64,000 nucleotides of DNA from Thelephora terrestris (GCA_015956445.1 WIUZ02000007.1:1488001-1552000); one strand, 5' to 3'. Counted from the stretch's first letter, positions 45,060 through 55,935 are shown. A program made the numbers and translations. The notes: generated from the sequence alone by a model not told the origin.

Positions 45060-45409
45060 TATATGTGTGACTACGCGTGACTACTACTGTACAGTCGAGG
45101 CCGACCGTCATCGACTGCAAAGGTCTGCAGGGCATGCGCCAGATATGGCCACGTCTCACGTGATCTCGACTGTCAGACCCTCCGGTCACACTTGGGTCAC
45201 ACCAAGGGTTGAACCGGTCCCTCGTAGGATCAAGATCTGCGGGGCGCGCGCAGCATCTTGGTTCGTCAGGCCTGATCTGGCCCGGCATTCGCCGTCTCAC
45301 CAGATCCGGCTGGGACCAGTTTGCTGATGGTAGCGGTCGTGGGAAGTAACTACTAAAAGCGTAACCGTATAAGGGAAGGTTCGAGGCACGTAAAGTCTAC
45401 TGTTTCAAC
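45060..45409. other. No gene recognised
   Basis: Contains repeated GTGACTAC motifs (45067-45085) and a GTACAGTCGAGG motif. It may include the right end of P, but no matching left terminus was found. Confidence 0.35.
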
Positions 45410-46353
45410 ATGTAGTAGCGGGGCTGGAGTTGTTGACTTTCCCAACAGCTGGAGATCTTTGTTTTTCTATCTGTATACAGACTCGATACAGTTTGCACCC
45501 CTCAAGTCTCAAGGTGCCAATGCCTGTGTGCAATATCTGCGAGAGCCGACAACACCGGACAAGCCTCCGCCCTGTTCACCCAAAACGATCAACTCCATCG
45601 CGACCAGGGTGAGTTTGTACGTTCATGCGCGTCGCGAGTCCCAGGTTCCTCAATACTCCTATTCAGCTTGAGATCAAAGCCCTTCGGGATATTGCGTTCG
45701 ACGATATACGGTCGAAAGTCACCTCTGAGGATGTCACGATCGAACTCTTTTTGGGTTTTGCTTCTCGGTAGGTATCCACGTTTGTTGAGATCATTGCCGT
45801 CATAACGTATCGTCGGTCGGGCCACAGGGAGAACGGCGTGATGGAAATGCTCTGCGAGGCGTTCATCAGCAACATGGAATTTTACTTATTTCAGACTTTT
45901 TTTGCCTTTTCCGTAACCTTTAGACTTATTTTCTAACTTCTATAAGTTTATGTCCTAAGCGCCCTGCCATTTATACCGCAAAATCTGTCAGATTTGGCTG
46001 GTGGGAAAAATAAGTTGATTTCCCTTTTGCTGATGTTGGGCGGCGATTTCAATGAGAGCACCACCGCCACATTGACTGAGTTGGTCAAAGGCATGAAAGG
46101 TGGTAAAGCGGCGTATCGTGCTGGTCCGTTGAAGCTTGCCCTGAGGAACGGCTGTTCGAAAGGAGTGCTCTTGCGTTGTCCCCTTCTCCACTGCTCTCAT
46201 AGGGGTAACCCAATTTCCCGCCGTGATATCGGCCCAAACGGAATGTGTCCGGTAAACCACCGGCCGAAAACCATCATGGAATACACGGATTGCGGGGAGT
46301 CGCTAGCAGAGGTTCGATCCGGATCTCGGGGGTGCGGGGAGTGGTTCAAGTAG
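45410..46353 (+). pseudogene. BTB-derived gene copy a, 5' truncated
   Basis: The first recognisable exon encodes FFFYLYTDSIQFAPLKS and CSPKTINSIATR, aligning with the second half of the BTB family proteins at 49186 and 54471. Next comes LEIKALRDIAFDDIRSKV. The 3' part ends with a zinc-ribbon-like tail (RCPLLHCSHRGNPI, ESLAEVRSGSRGCGEWFK). Compared with copy b at 55987-56943 several Cys are lost (CPRR to CSHR, SCRD to SRRD, ECADC to EYTDC), and about 130 bp extra AT-rich sequence (45885-46015) interrupts it. The N-terminal BTB half is missing. Probably non-functional. Confidence 0.5.
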
Positions 46354-46539
46354 ACCCTTGTCACACCTCTGTCGCTCGTCGCGTATCCCCTCGTCCTACT
46401 TCTCCAAGTGTGCTCTATTTGCTACTTTCGTATGTGCGCCTTCAACTATCTTCCCCTTTGTGACTGTTCGCGGTCGAGGGACAGTGTTGTGAGTACAGAT
46501 GTGCTTGACGTAATGAGGTCCCTCGGTGAGATTATGCAG

Positions 46540-47105
46540 TGTTGGAGCGGGCGGTCGCAGCTTCGGGAAACGATAGCAGGCGAGGAAGTCCGAGACGTCT
46601 GATAGATCTTCCGAGTCCTCGGCCCATACGATGACCGACTCGACATTGTTGGACCGAATTCCGCCGCAGGCGGTCAGCGAGGTTCAGAACCTTGGATTCC
46701 TGGGGCACTGAGATGAATGCAACGTAAGGTGTCCCACGCGGCTCGATTGTGGAGTGTGTTCCGCAGGCTATCGTCGAAGGTATCCGGTTCGGCGACGGTG
46801 AGTCCCCCGCGGAGTACAAGATCGAGTGGGGCCGTTAGGTACCGAAGGTGTTGTCTTGTCCGATCTTCTAGGTGGCTACCCCAGAAACTTTAAAGCTCTG
46901 GGGTGTTCGAGGCGACCTCGAACCAGTGGAGACAAACAAATAGGAAGTTGTGAGATAACTCACTCGGGCAGCCAAAGTTTGTCTTTGGAAGAGCAAATCA
47001 GGGAGGACGAGACGTGACGGCGGTAATTAAACTCAAACGCGCTGCTGAACGTGTCCGAACTTGTCAGAAATACTCGGGGAGATCTTCTGTTGAAACGCTC
47101 CTCTC
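46540..47105 (-). pseudogene. Rearranged F-box pseudogene
   Basis: The minus strand from about 46960 to 46540 aligns with the F-box gene at 51590-51980, including NVESVIVWAEDSEDLSDVSD and SDFLACYRF. The plus strand at about 46985-47105 matches its first exon (LEEQIREDET followed by stops). The two pieces now face opposite directions, so an internal inversion has occurred. Several stops are present. Confidence 0.65.
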
Positions 47106-48270
47106 AAGCCCGCATGGGTTCGGAATCGATTTCCTGCTTAGTTTGAATTAGTTCGTGATTTTGCTTGGGTGAGAGGTCCACGCACACTGGGAAATCCTGT
47201 TGGGTTAGATTGTCGCTGATTGCGTGAGTTGAAGGCGGCATTGTTTCTTGATCGTAGTTCGTGGAGAAGGGGGGCTGGAATCCAGACAAGAAGGCGGGGG
47301 TCAGGCAGAGCCAACGCACGCGCGGTTGTGGAGAGTGGTGGATAGCTAGCAGCGCACCTTGAGATCGATGCGTCCCCCGCACGTTGCGCTGCCGACTCGA
47401 TCGGTACTTCCCGGGCAACCCGTGCAATCCCAGGAAACCCCGTGGGCCCGCCCCCCGAGGAAAAATGATGGACGTTCGGACGCAAATCACCGTATGGTCC
47501 GAAAGACCTTAGTACGGTATGTGAGCAGATGGTTTCAGGATACCAGAAGGTTCTAGACGGCGGTGACTCCCCACTGACGATGGTGTTGTCCCAGACCAGG
47601 AAGCTTACAAATCGTCGTATCTCCTGTTTGGTCTTCGGCTTCCATGACGTTGTGACCGCAGTCGATAACACAACCGAGATCCGGGCCATTGTTGTGGGGC
47701 GTTTGAGCGACTCAAGTGACAGCGCGTGGCGAGAGTGAGCACCCCACGTCTTCTCAGGGAATTGTAGTGGCCAAGCGATAAGTGGGTCCCGGAGAATTCG
47801 GAAGGGACATTTAAGTGTTGCCGAGCAGAAAGATAACAACCCCACCCGATAAGAAAGCGAGGATGGGGTTGAACTAAATGTGTGATGTCCTTCAGTCAAG
47901 GTGGAATTGAGTTCAACGCTGATCACGTACGTATTATTTTGAAGGCTCTTGAAGCCTGCAATGATCTCCACGATCACCAATAGAAGCTAGGCGGTGTCTT
48001 GTTAAACGCCTGATTGAAACAGGAAAGGCCTTGTGACCCCACAAACGTGCTCCAGACGAGGGGCGGAGGTAGAGACTGGCGAGTGATATCCGTGCACCCG
48101 TCGCTGAAGGTCTGTAGTCAAAGTTCGCGATATCGAAAGAGCGGTCGAGAAAAGACCTCGGATCGCCTCCGTTGTGCACGGATGGACACCCAGGGCTTTC
48201 GCTGGAGGGGAGGCTGATAGCCGCTGGGTTAGCCGTAATGGAACGAAGGCATCTGCAGAGTCAGCCACCG
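47106..48270. other. No gene recognised; part is a segmental duplication
   Basis: About 47210-47480 matches 57065-57290 in the same orientation. Long minus-strand frames (for example 47138-47980) show no domain and are not kept in the duplicate. A GGGPTGFPGIARVAREVPIE peptide read on the minus strand is similar in both copies, so a common ancestral gene is possible. Confidence 0.4.
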
Positions 48271-48274
48271 ATCG

Positions 48275-48352
48275 CAATGGAACGGAAAAAAAATCTTTTA
48301 ACAATGGGACGGAGTAAAATCTTTTACAATGGAACGAAACAAAATCTTTTTC
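48275..48352 (+). repeat. Three imperfect 26-bp repeats upstream of metallothionein
   Basis: CAATGG(A/G)ACG followed by AAATCTTTT occurs three times in a row. It ends about 135 bp upstream of the metallothionein TATA box. It could be a cis-regulatory cluster. Confidence 0.6.
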
Positions 48353-48485
48353 AAAGGTCGTGTGAACTCCTGCGCCTACTGGAAAGGGACAGAGGGTCCG
48401 CCCCCGAGCCACCCTAGGCGCCACCATTCATTCCTTCAGCCACCGCCTGCCACCGCTCGGTGTGGAAAACCAGAGCAGCGAAGGC

Positions 48486-48493
48486 TATAAAAG
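48486..48493 (+). promoter_or_regulatory. TATA box of the metallothionein gene
   Basis: TATAAAAG in GC-rich context, 157 bp upstream of the ATG at 48650. Confidence 0.7.
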
Positions 48494-48649
48494 CTCACCA
48501 GAAACCCTGCAAGTTTCCTCAGTTCCCCATTGCTTCTTACTTTTCACCCAACCTTCTAACAACGGTCTGCACATCCGCGCATCTGCACGGCTCATTATTC
48601 TGATCTCCCTTCTCCTTACCAGCAAACCGCCTCATCCTCATTTTATAAC

Positions 48650-48804
48650 ATGGCTGACTGCGCCTGCAAATGTGCCTGCACCGGACCCTGCGAATGCGCA
48701 AAGAGGTTCGCCACACCCCTCGCTGTGCTCGCCGTGTGGGATTCATACTGACCCGCGTCCACAGCTGCGAGTGCAAGCCTGGTGACACCGAGTGCAAGTG
48801 CTAA
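48650..48804 (+). CDS. Metallothionein, 31 residues, one intron
   Basis: Exon 1 48650-48705 encodes MADCACKCACTGPCECAK and exon 2 48765-48804 encodes CECKPGDTECKC. They are joined by a 59-nt intron that starts GTTCGC, has a CTGAC branch-type motif and ends CAG. Ten of 31 residues are Cys, arranged as CxC pairs, the hallmark of metallothioneins, which bind Cu(I), Zn(II) or Cd(II) in the cytosol and protect against metal stress. The length is close to short fungal copper metallothioneins of about 25-35 residues. The gene has its own TATA box and is complete. It is too short for ordinary gene finders and would easily be missed. Confidence 0.88.
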
Positions 48805-49185
48805 GCGCTGAGCGTGCGCGCCCCCGTCATGCTACGAATTGTCTTGTTTCTACATTCTCCTGTACCCGGCCGTGATGGCTAGCTGTAAACGTGAAAATCG
48901 AAAACCCGGATGATTTGTTTCTGATTATCTTGTTCGATTGTCCAAGTCCCGTATACATTCTGGTGGGTCCTCAGCTCATGAAAGGTACGATGCGTGATTA
49001 CTCCACCGGCAGGGTCGTGTGCTTGTTATCACTGGCAGTGAGCCTAGGGCCATAATCGTTCTTAACCGTTGCAAACCTTCGCGGATGAGGTGGTTCCCAC
49101 GCTGCTGGATCCACTGCGCTCGCCCTCACCCCCTTCCTCCTTTTCGGGTGGCGACAAATTGTCTTCAACCACCATCGTCGATACC
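48805..49185. other. Intergenic: metallothionein 3' region and BTB promoter
   Basis: Nothing coding is recognised. TATA-like elements are weak. Confidence 0.5.
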
Positions 49186-50512
49186 ATGGCTTCCTGCACG
49201 CTCCCCTTGCAAGAGGCCCTAAACGACTCAATCTCTTCCGGCCTGTTCGCGGATACGAAAATCATCTTATATTCGCGAAGAGATGACGCTTCCGGCACCA
49301 TCATCAAGCCCAAGGCGTTGTATGCAAACGGACACGTGTTGAAATCAGTGCCGTATTTTGGCAACTGTGAGTACTGACTTTTCCGCTTTCTCGCGGACCA
49401 GGCGATTGAAAAGGTCTCCCTATAGGAAAACTCGCAGAATCAGAGCCAAAGGATTTCTCCGAGCCCATTAACGAGGATGAGCAGGCCAAGAATTACGGAT
49501 ACTGCTCCGACAGTGATCTCGAGGATGTCGAGGATGCGGTGGACGTGGGAAGGGCTGTACCCCCTTACGGAGAGCGGAAAGAATCTTCTGGGAAAGGAGC
49601 GATCATCAAGATCCACGATATCGCCCTCATCACGTGCGTCTCAGAAGATAGATATCACCACATCGCTAATGCCTTTCCAGATTTCAGGCCTTTTTGGTGT
49701 ATCTGTACACCGGTCATATCGAGTTTGCGCCTTATGGATCGAAGGAGAACCGGTGGTCAAGGAGTAAGGAGATCGTTTCCCTGTCAGAGGATTCGATACC
49801 TCGACCGTCGCCAAAATCGATCTATCGGCTCGCGGATAAGGTATCTCCCTTATCTTCCACGGTGACCTCCAGCTGAAAATCTATCGAGTACGATACCCCT
49901 CCTTTGAAACGGCTCGCCTTGGACAGCATCAGGAATGGACTGGAGCGATGTGATATCGTGGAAGAAGTGTTCAACAAGTATTCATCAAGGTGAGTTGTAG
50001 ATGCTGGCCGGGGCTAGGGGCAGCGCACTGACGGACGGACGGACGGACGGACGTGAACAGCCATGAGGAAGTCAGGACCATATATGCTACCCACCTGGCA
50101 TCGGTTTTGTCTCGTGCGGAAGAGAAGTCCGCCCAGGGGCTTTGGGTCAAAGTTGACGAAAAGATCGGCCGTTATATCAACGGAAACTTGGACCATGCAG
50201 TGGACGCGACCACCCTCCTCTGGAAACTTTCCAAAGGGAACGTGAACTGCCCCCCGGTTACTCCGGCTGCGGCAAGCTCCGTGAGCTCCTTCATCCCTTT
50301 CCGCTCCTAGGCTCAATCCCATCTATAGGAAAAAAAACCTTCCGGTCCCAGAGATTGGACGAGCGTTGACGTCGCGTTGATAAAATCGATCCGCAAAGGC
50401 GTACTCTTTGACAGAAAGTATTGGACAAGACGCTCGACAACTTCGAGGGTTCTACGCCCCATCTACATATCGAGCATCGTGGCTCGTGAGAAACTCAAAC
50501 GCATCGACAGCC
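49186..50512 (+). CDS. BTB/POZ-domain protein, at least six exons
   Basis: Exons 49186-49366, 49414-49633, 49681-49840, 49889-49989, 50061-50280 and 50329-50512, all GT-AG and in frame. The N-terminal BTB domain shows GLFADTKIILYSRR, KPKALYANGHVLKSVPYF and, after an acidic insert, FLVYLYTGHIEFAPYGS. The C-terminal part contains LALDSIRNGLERCDIVEEVF and the conserved end ALIKSIRKGVLFD followed by LRPIYISSIVA. BTB domains dimerise and often recruit cullin-3 or chromatin factors; the role here is unknown. The last exon may extend past 50512. Paralogues lie at 45410, 54471 and 55987. Intron 4 has a GGAC microsatellite. Confidence 0.7.
50031..50054 (+). repeat. GGAC microsatellite in a BTB intron
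   Basis: About five copies of GGAC just before the acceptor of intron 4 of the BTB gene. Confidence 0.9.
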
Positions 50513-50529
50513 GTGAGTGACAGTGAATT

Positions 50530-50985
50530 TGCTGATCCTAGCGTTTCGTGCTCACTGGTGGGCAGTCGCGAAACTGCACCCGGGGGACGAGTGCTTCGAC
50601 ATGGTTCGTACACCCCGTTCAACCACCCAAGCCTCTCGATCACCCACGATGGCGTGTGATACCTCACTTGCTCCGATGCGCTGAAAGCCGAGAGTTGCGC
50701 AGGGTTCTGTTCGCCGATCCGAGGGTGTCCCGATATGAAAGAGTATTAGAGGGCAGGTGTCCATGATCAGATTATCGCCGCAGATCGGTCGACGAGGTCG
50801 ATGTGGGATGTGATTGTGGACGAGGACGAGGCGAGGTTTGGGACGAGGTGTTCGTTGAGGACGGGTGAGTGCTCGAATAGGGTGGACACGACTTTATTTA
50901 GTGCGTCCCGTCCGCCGTCTGGTTCTGAAGTACCGGTTTGGATTTCGTCGAGAGATGGAAGTTGCACCGGGGTCGAAGAGGCCAT
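50530..50985 (-). pseudogene. Decayed OHCU decarboxylase (purine degradation)
   Basis: Minus-strand frame starting MASSTPVQLPSLDEIQTG. It contains VVSTLFEHSPVLNEHLVPN and, in the same frame after two stops (TGA and TAA in the 50755-50780 area), ISGHPRIGEQNPAQLSAF and TPSWVIERLGWLNGVYE. These match the order of 2-oxo-4-hydroxy-4-carboxy-5-ureidoimidazoline decarboxylase, which acts after uricase in uric acid breakdown. The HPRIGE motif is the most telling. A frameshift follows YE. It overlaps the 3' side of the BTB gene on the other strand. Not functional as read. Confidence 0.65.
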
Positions 50986-50999
50986 GGAAGCGGAATAAG

Positions 51000-51369
51000 C
51001 TATAGGGACGATATATGCGCTCGGGGCGAGGTAGAGAATGAAGCTGTTCTATAAGTGCAATGAGTTCTGCTTCGATACAGGAGACGGCGGGAAACTCGGA
51101 CGGAAGGCTCAAGCGCTCAGCTCCAAGTGCAGCCGTGGTTCTGAGCCGCACGTGCCTCGGAAGATCCCGATCAGAATGGCTGGGCCACCCGGGCGCGCGC
51201 GACTGTACGGGTTCCCGCGTCCCAACCGCTGCGCTGACCCACTGAATTTCAATCCCCCCTTTGCACGAGCTCCGTAAAGACGCAATGTCACCTTCCCCTT
51301 CTACCAATGGCAAAAAGCTATCCCAGCAAGTCTGCTCAATGTGAGCAGACATGTCACCCATGTCAAATC
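51000..51369. other. No gene recognised
   Basis: Overlapping frames on both strands without a known motif. Possibly the decayed 5' side of the OHCU locus. Confidence 0.4.
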
Positions 51370-52912
51370 GCGGACTAATCCACTCTAAGCAGGGAAGTCA
51401 ACATCGATTACATACGAGCTTTGGAAGAACAAATCAGGGAGCACGAGACGGCGATTATCAAACTCAAACGCGCCCGAAACTCAGTTTTGAACGTGTCCAA
51501 ACTTCCGCCAGAAATACTCGGGGAGATCTTCCGTTGGAACGCCACTCTCAAGAGGGATTTTGGCCCGTTGGAGAAGAGATCTCACAACTTCCTGCTTGTT
51601 TGCCATCACTGGTTCGAGGTCGCCTCGCGCACCCCAGATGTTTGGAGTTGCTGGGGTACCCACTTGGAAGATTGGACACGACGACACCTTCGACACCCAA
51701 CAGTCCCACTCGATCTCGTGTTCAACAGTGACTTCGAAGACTATAGACTCGCCGACAACCTGTCAAATGCACTCCAGGATCGAGCCGCGAGGGACACCAT
51801 ACGGCGGGTTCATCTCCGTACCAGGGGTTCAAGCTTCATGGGCTCCATACTCTCTCCGCTGGCTAGCTGCGACGCGATTCGGACCAGTAGCGTGGAGTCG
51901 GTCGCCTTACGGGTTAATGATTGGGCAAGATCCAGCGGACGTCTCGGACTTCCTCGCCTGCTATCGTTTCCTGAAGCTGCGACGGCTCGAGCTTATAAAC
52001 CTCACAATCTCATCCTGGGACCCCATTACGTCAAACACTTCTGTACTCACAGCCTTAACCCTCGACAATTCGTTCCCCCCACCCATGATAACTTTGCCCC
52101 AAATACTCTCCATACTTCGCTCCAACCCCTCTCTCCAGGAAGTCACACTTGCTGGGAGTTCGATCCCAGATGACGATGACGGTACCTCCTCTCGGGTACC
52201 ACTCGCCCACCTGAGGACACTCAAGTTGTTCGAACGCCCGCGGGGTGTCTTTATGCTCCTTCATCATCTAGACTATCCCGGGAACATGAATGATTTGTTC
52301 CTCCAGCTATCGGACGTTACAGTCGACGATATTTCCGGGATCATCGGACCATACCTTCGGAATTACCTTCAACGTTGAAGTAGCCCCGAAAGTGGGCTGG
52401 GACTTGAGCTTTCCCACTGCCGTAGTTACCCCAGATTCGTCGTCGGAGACCCAGGCCGAGGCCACGTTCCTTCCTCTGCAACAGAATGGGCACCGGACTG
52501 GATAACGATCGTCATCGGGGGCCTGGAGACCAAATTCCTCCTCGACCTTGCTACATACGTCCCTCAAGAAGAGATTACCCACCTTCGAGTACACAATGTG
52601 TCCATATCCACGGCAGTCTTGTCCGCCAAATTCCCATACGTAAGGGAGATACACTTCCTGGATGTACCTCTTCGCGTCCGCTTCTGGAACCTTAGTCAGG
52701 ACAAGATGTTCCCTCACCTCCAACGCCTCTGCATCACCTTTGACGAGAATGACAAACACCACAACGATATGGTTTTTTTGAAAACCTTCCTCGACCGCCT
52801 CGCATCCTTTGGGAACAGACTCGACCGACTCGAGCTTTGCGAGTGTGACCATATCCGGGCCCAAAGGGAGAAGGAGGAGATCAGGGGAATGGTTCGGGAG
52901 TTGATATCGTGA
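51370..52912 (+). pseudogene. F-box protein gene with frameshifts
   Basis: The first clear exon has a coiled coil (ALEEQIREHETAIIKLKRAR) followed by an F-box-like motif (VSKLPPEILGEIFRWNA) and HNFLLVCHHWFEVASRTPDV. Near 51925 the frame must shift to continue as DVSDFLACYRFLKLRRLELI. The related copy at 46540 keeps this junction in one frame. Further shifts are needed near 52360 and 52490 to reach VIGGLETKFLLDLATYV and the end at 52912. F-box proteins select targets for SCF ubiquitin ligases; the leucine-rich remainder would bind substrate. Likely a pseudogene unless sequence errors explain the shifts. Confidence 0.6.
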
Positions 52913-53439
52913 ACTTGCGATTCTTTTTCTTTTCTTCGGCTCTTGTCCGCACTTGTTCGTTCGTCTCGCGGCTGCTATTTAGTTCGAGTCACTTCGTTCG
53001 TTGCTCTTCATCTCTTTTCCCACCGCGGTTATCAGCGAGCACTTTCCCCAGTTTCCATCACGTCCTCCTAGGTACTTCTTGTTTCGGGTTACGCCAGCGT
53101 TACCGACAAAACCTGTACCCTTTACCTCCACACCTTCTGCATCAACTCCAATGAGAATTTTTTGAAACTGTACAGAAAAACCTGTGGGTGATTTTAGGCG
53201 CCTAGTAGCGCGTAGGATCAATAACCGAGACTTGTTGATAGCGGTGTCTACAAGTCGTGTGAGGTGGTGGGAAAAACAAGATGATACAACAAGAGGGTGG
53301 GTTCTGTCCATTGTACATTTGAAAGCAAATTTAGATATTATATGCTTGCGTCGAAAGCAGGACAGGGTGATGACCATGAGCGCCATAAGAATGCGTAAAC
53401 GCCCAAAACCCAGTCGGGGGTGGGAGCAGGTAGGAGCTC
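52913..53439. other. No gene recognised
   Basis: Pyrimidine-rich 3' flank of the F-box gene. No convincing frame. Confidence 0.45.
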
Positions 53440-54150
53440 GTTCAACGTCCGGTATGATTGCACTTTTTGAAATCCCGAAATCCGCCGTTCCTGGCGTACC
53501 GGTGGCTTTTCAAAACCCTCACCTCATGGTAGTAGTCGGCTACCCCATCCACGGTCATCCAGCCAGAAAAGGGGACCACCTTGGAGATGATCCACGTTCT
53601 AACCTCGGTGATCTTCGTGGTATCGAGCAGCCGGTTGATTTGTTTGAACAGGCCCATGGCCGTGAAGACGGCGACCATCAAGTTGACGTGCGAGGAATCG
53701 ACGTAGATCGCCCGGTTCAGCTGGAAAGTCTTGGGGGATGAAAGCAGGGTCTTGTTTGTTCGTCGGCAGTGACGTGGGAGGGAGTTCGTGAGGCGTCCGA
53801 TGAGTTCGTTGATCCTCCGATCTTCGTCACGGCGAAGTTCCTCCCGGCTTTCGACCGGCTGTAATTGATGATTCGTTCCACAAAGATGTTCGTAGTCGAG
53901 TCTGCCGGTGTGAATTATGCACAGAGTTTGCCCAGCCAGTTTGTGTACACGTATTTTCCCTCCCAAAGCGCCAGATCTGACCGGGAGAGTGAGGTGAACA
54001 TTTCAAAGCGAGAAATACCCGGATGACGCACTGGGCCTCACCCAACCTGACTAGTGGTGGTAGGCAACACGGGCCGTTGCCTATCACCATGAAGAGATCA
54101 GTAGCGTAGGTGGACTTGGATCCGTCATCGGTGCTCGAATTCATCATCGG
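53440..54150 (-). pseudogene. Histidine acid phosphatase/phytase pseudogene, C-terminal part
   Basis: A minus-strand frame encodes INELIGRLTNSLPRHC, SSPKTFQLNRAIYVDSSHVN and VVPFSGWMTV, in the order found near the C terminus of fungal phytases (branch 2 histidine acid phosphatases). The catalytic HD motif of the family (SHDN) reads SHVN, so the proton-donor Asp is replaced by Val. Upstream frames (to 54147) include a phase break near 53935. The N-terminal RHG part is not found. The family cleaves phosphate esters in the secretory pathway or outside the cell. This copy is almost certainly inactive. Confidence 0.65.
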
Positions 54151-54470
54151 ATCGGACTTGGAAATATCCTCGCCGTACTTTCGACTCTACCACATCGACC
54201 GGTTCCCTCAGTGGCACCGTGGATCACTTCCCACTTCAGATGCGTCTATCCATCTATTCTCGCCAAGGGTGGTGGGCCTTTCCTAGTGGGTGCCCTGGCG
54301 TTCTAAATGATGCCAGGTGGGTGTTGTTCTAGCAGATCCATGATGAATACCGTTTTGATCAAACCATGTGGCCAGCCACACAAATACAAAACTCACATCA
54401 ATCTTGGAGCGGCGTCTTTATCTTCAGGTCACCATTCGGTGACTTACACCCACGAATCAAAGTCGATACG

Positions 54471-55935
54471 ATGGCCGCCACACTTTCCTTGCGTGAGGCT
54501 CTCAATGAATCCATCTCCTCCGGACGGTTTGAAGACACAAAAGTGATCCTTTACTCTCGAAGGGACTCCTCCGGCAAGATCTGTAGACCTAGGGCACTAT
54601 ACGCCAGCAGCCACGTGTTGAAGAGCGTGCCGTATTTCAACGATCGTGAGTCCCCTACGCACGATCCTTTCACAAACTACGCAGTAAATAATGCCCCTGG
54701 AGTCCTTTCTGGGACTTTTGCAGAGGCAGAATCGAAGGATTTCTCGGAGGCCATTGACGATGGCGAGACTGCCGAAGATTACGGTTACTACTCTGACAGC
54801 GATCTCGAAGACGACGACCACGTCGCAAACTCTACGGGACCGCTAGAGACAGCGGCTTCTTCAGGTGAAGATTCCTCAAGCCAACCCAGCTCTTACTTTG
54901 GAAACGACAATTTACCGTGTGCCCACGACGATTTCAGGAAACGCCCTCAGCAAGGAAAAATCATCAAAGTTCAAGACGTCGCCTTCGTCACGTGCGTCTT
55001 CTCAGAAACCACTACCATGCCGCTGACAACTTGGCAGATTCCAGGCGTTTCTACTCTATCTGTACATCGACAACATTGAGTTCGCGCCTTATGGCTCTGA
55101 GGAGAACCGCAAGTCTAGGGTGGCGGAGATATTTTCCGCCTCAGAGGACACAATCCCTCGACCATCCCCCAAATCTATCTACCGACTTGCAGATAAGGTT
55201 CGGCCTTGTTTTTTTCTGGAGGAGCATTCGAGTAACGTTTCATTCAGTACGATGTCCCCGCTTTGAAAAAACTCGCCTTAGATAGCATCAGCAACGGTCT
55301 CGCGCGGTGTGATATCGTAGAAGAGGCGTTCAGCGAGTTTTCATCAAAGTAAATCATCCGCCCGTGTTGATTTTCTTTGACCTGACAGGAGAACAGGCAT
55401 CAAGAGATCAGGATCGCCCAAGTCAATCATTTAGCGTTCTCTTGGTTTCGTGGCGATGGAGAATCTGCAAACAGAATAAGTGAAAGGGTTGATGAAAATA
55501 TCGACAGCTACGCCGACGGAGAGTTGGATCACGCAGCGGGATGCGATGGCACTCTTGTGGAGACTTTCGAGGGAAAAGGGAGATGCGTCCAGGGATTCTG
55601 AAGAAACAGTGAGTCACCTCGGTTATCTGCTACTCCTAACCAATTATAATCATTGCATCCTCCTACCCTCTGGTAGGGACCACAGACTGCCGCCTCTTTC
55701 GCGCCCTCAGATGCGAACACCTCCGTTTGTCCACTCCCTGGTGTTCTTCCCACAGCTGACCTATAGCGATCGCAGAGATGGAGGCCTTTGAAAATCGCAT
55801 TGATCAAATCGATCCGCGAGGGCGTGTTTCTCGACACAATCTATTGGACGAGAGACTCTGAACGTAATAGAGCGGTACGGCCTATCTACATCTCGAGCAT
55901 TGTTGGTGGAGAAAACCTGCGGAAAATCTATGCCC
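54471..55935 (+). pseudogene. BTB/POZ-domain gene with a one-base frameshift
   Basis: Exons 54471-54645, 54724-54991, 55038-55197, 55248-55348 and 55397 to about 55611, then a last exon ending about 55935. It starts MAATLSLREALNESISSGRF and keeps VILYSRRDSSGKICRPRAL, LLYLYIDNIEFAPYGS and IYRLADK. In exon 5 an extra base near 55538 shifts LDHAA away from the conserved DAMALLWRLSREK, which continues in the next frame. The last exon encodes ALIKSIREGVFLD and RPIYISSIVGG. Apart from this one base the gene looks intact, so a sequence error should be considered. Confidence 0.65.

Larger units (their letters stand above)
33842..45060 (+). mobile_element. P: Tnp2/Plavaka-type DNA transposon, ends not fixed
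   Basis: Defined by its gene set: a small minus-strand gene, a Tnp2-type transposase, a second large ORF and another small minus-strand gene. Left-end sequence at 33842-34010 has several AGTAC/GTACT motifs, as subterminal transposase-binding repeats would. No terminal inverted repeat could be matched by eye, so the limits are approximate. Y2 and T2 are inserted in it. Confidence 0.5.

Noticed and set aside
46305-46325. tRNA B-box-like GGTTCGATCC
   Set aside because: It lies within coding sequence of the BTB-derived gene, repeats in copy b at 56903, and no cloverleaf can be drawn around it.
47138-47980. 280-residue minus-strand frame
   Set aside because: No motif, not preserved in the duplicated copy at 57065, composition like noncoding sequence.
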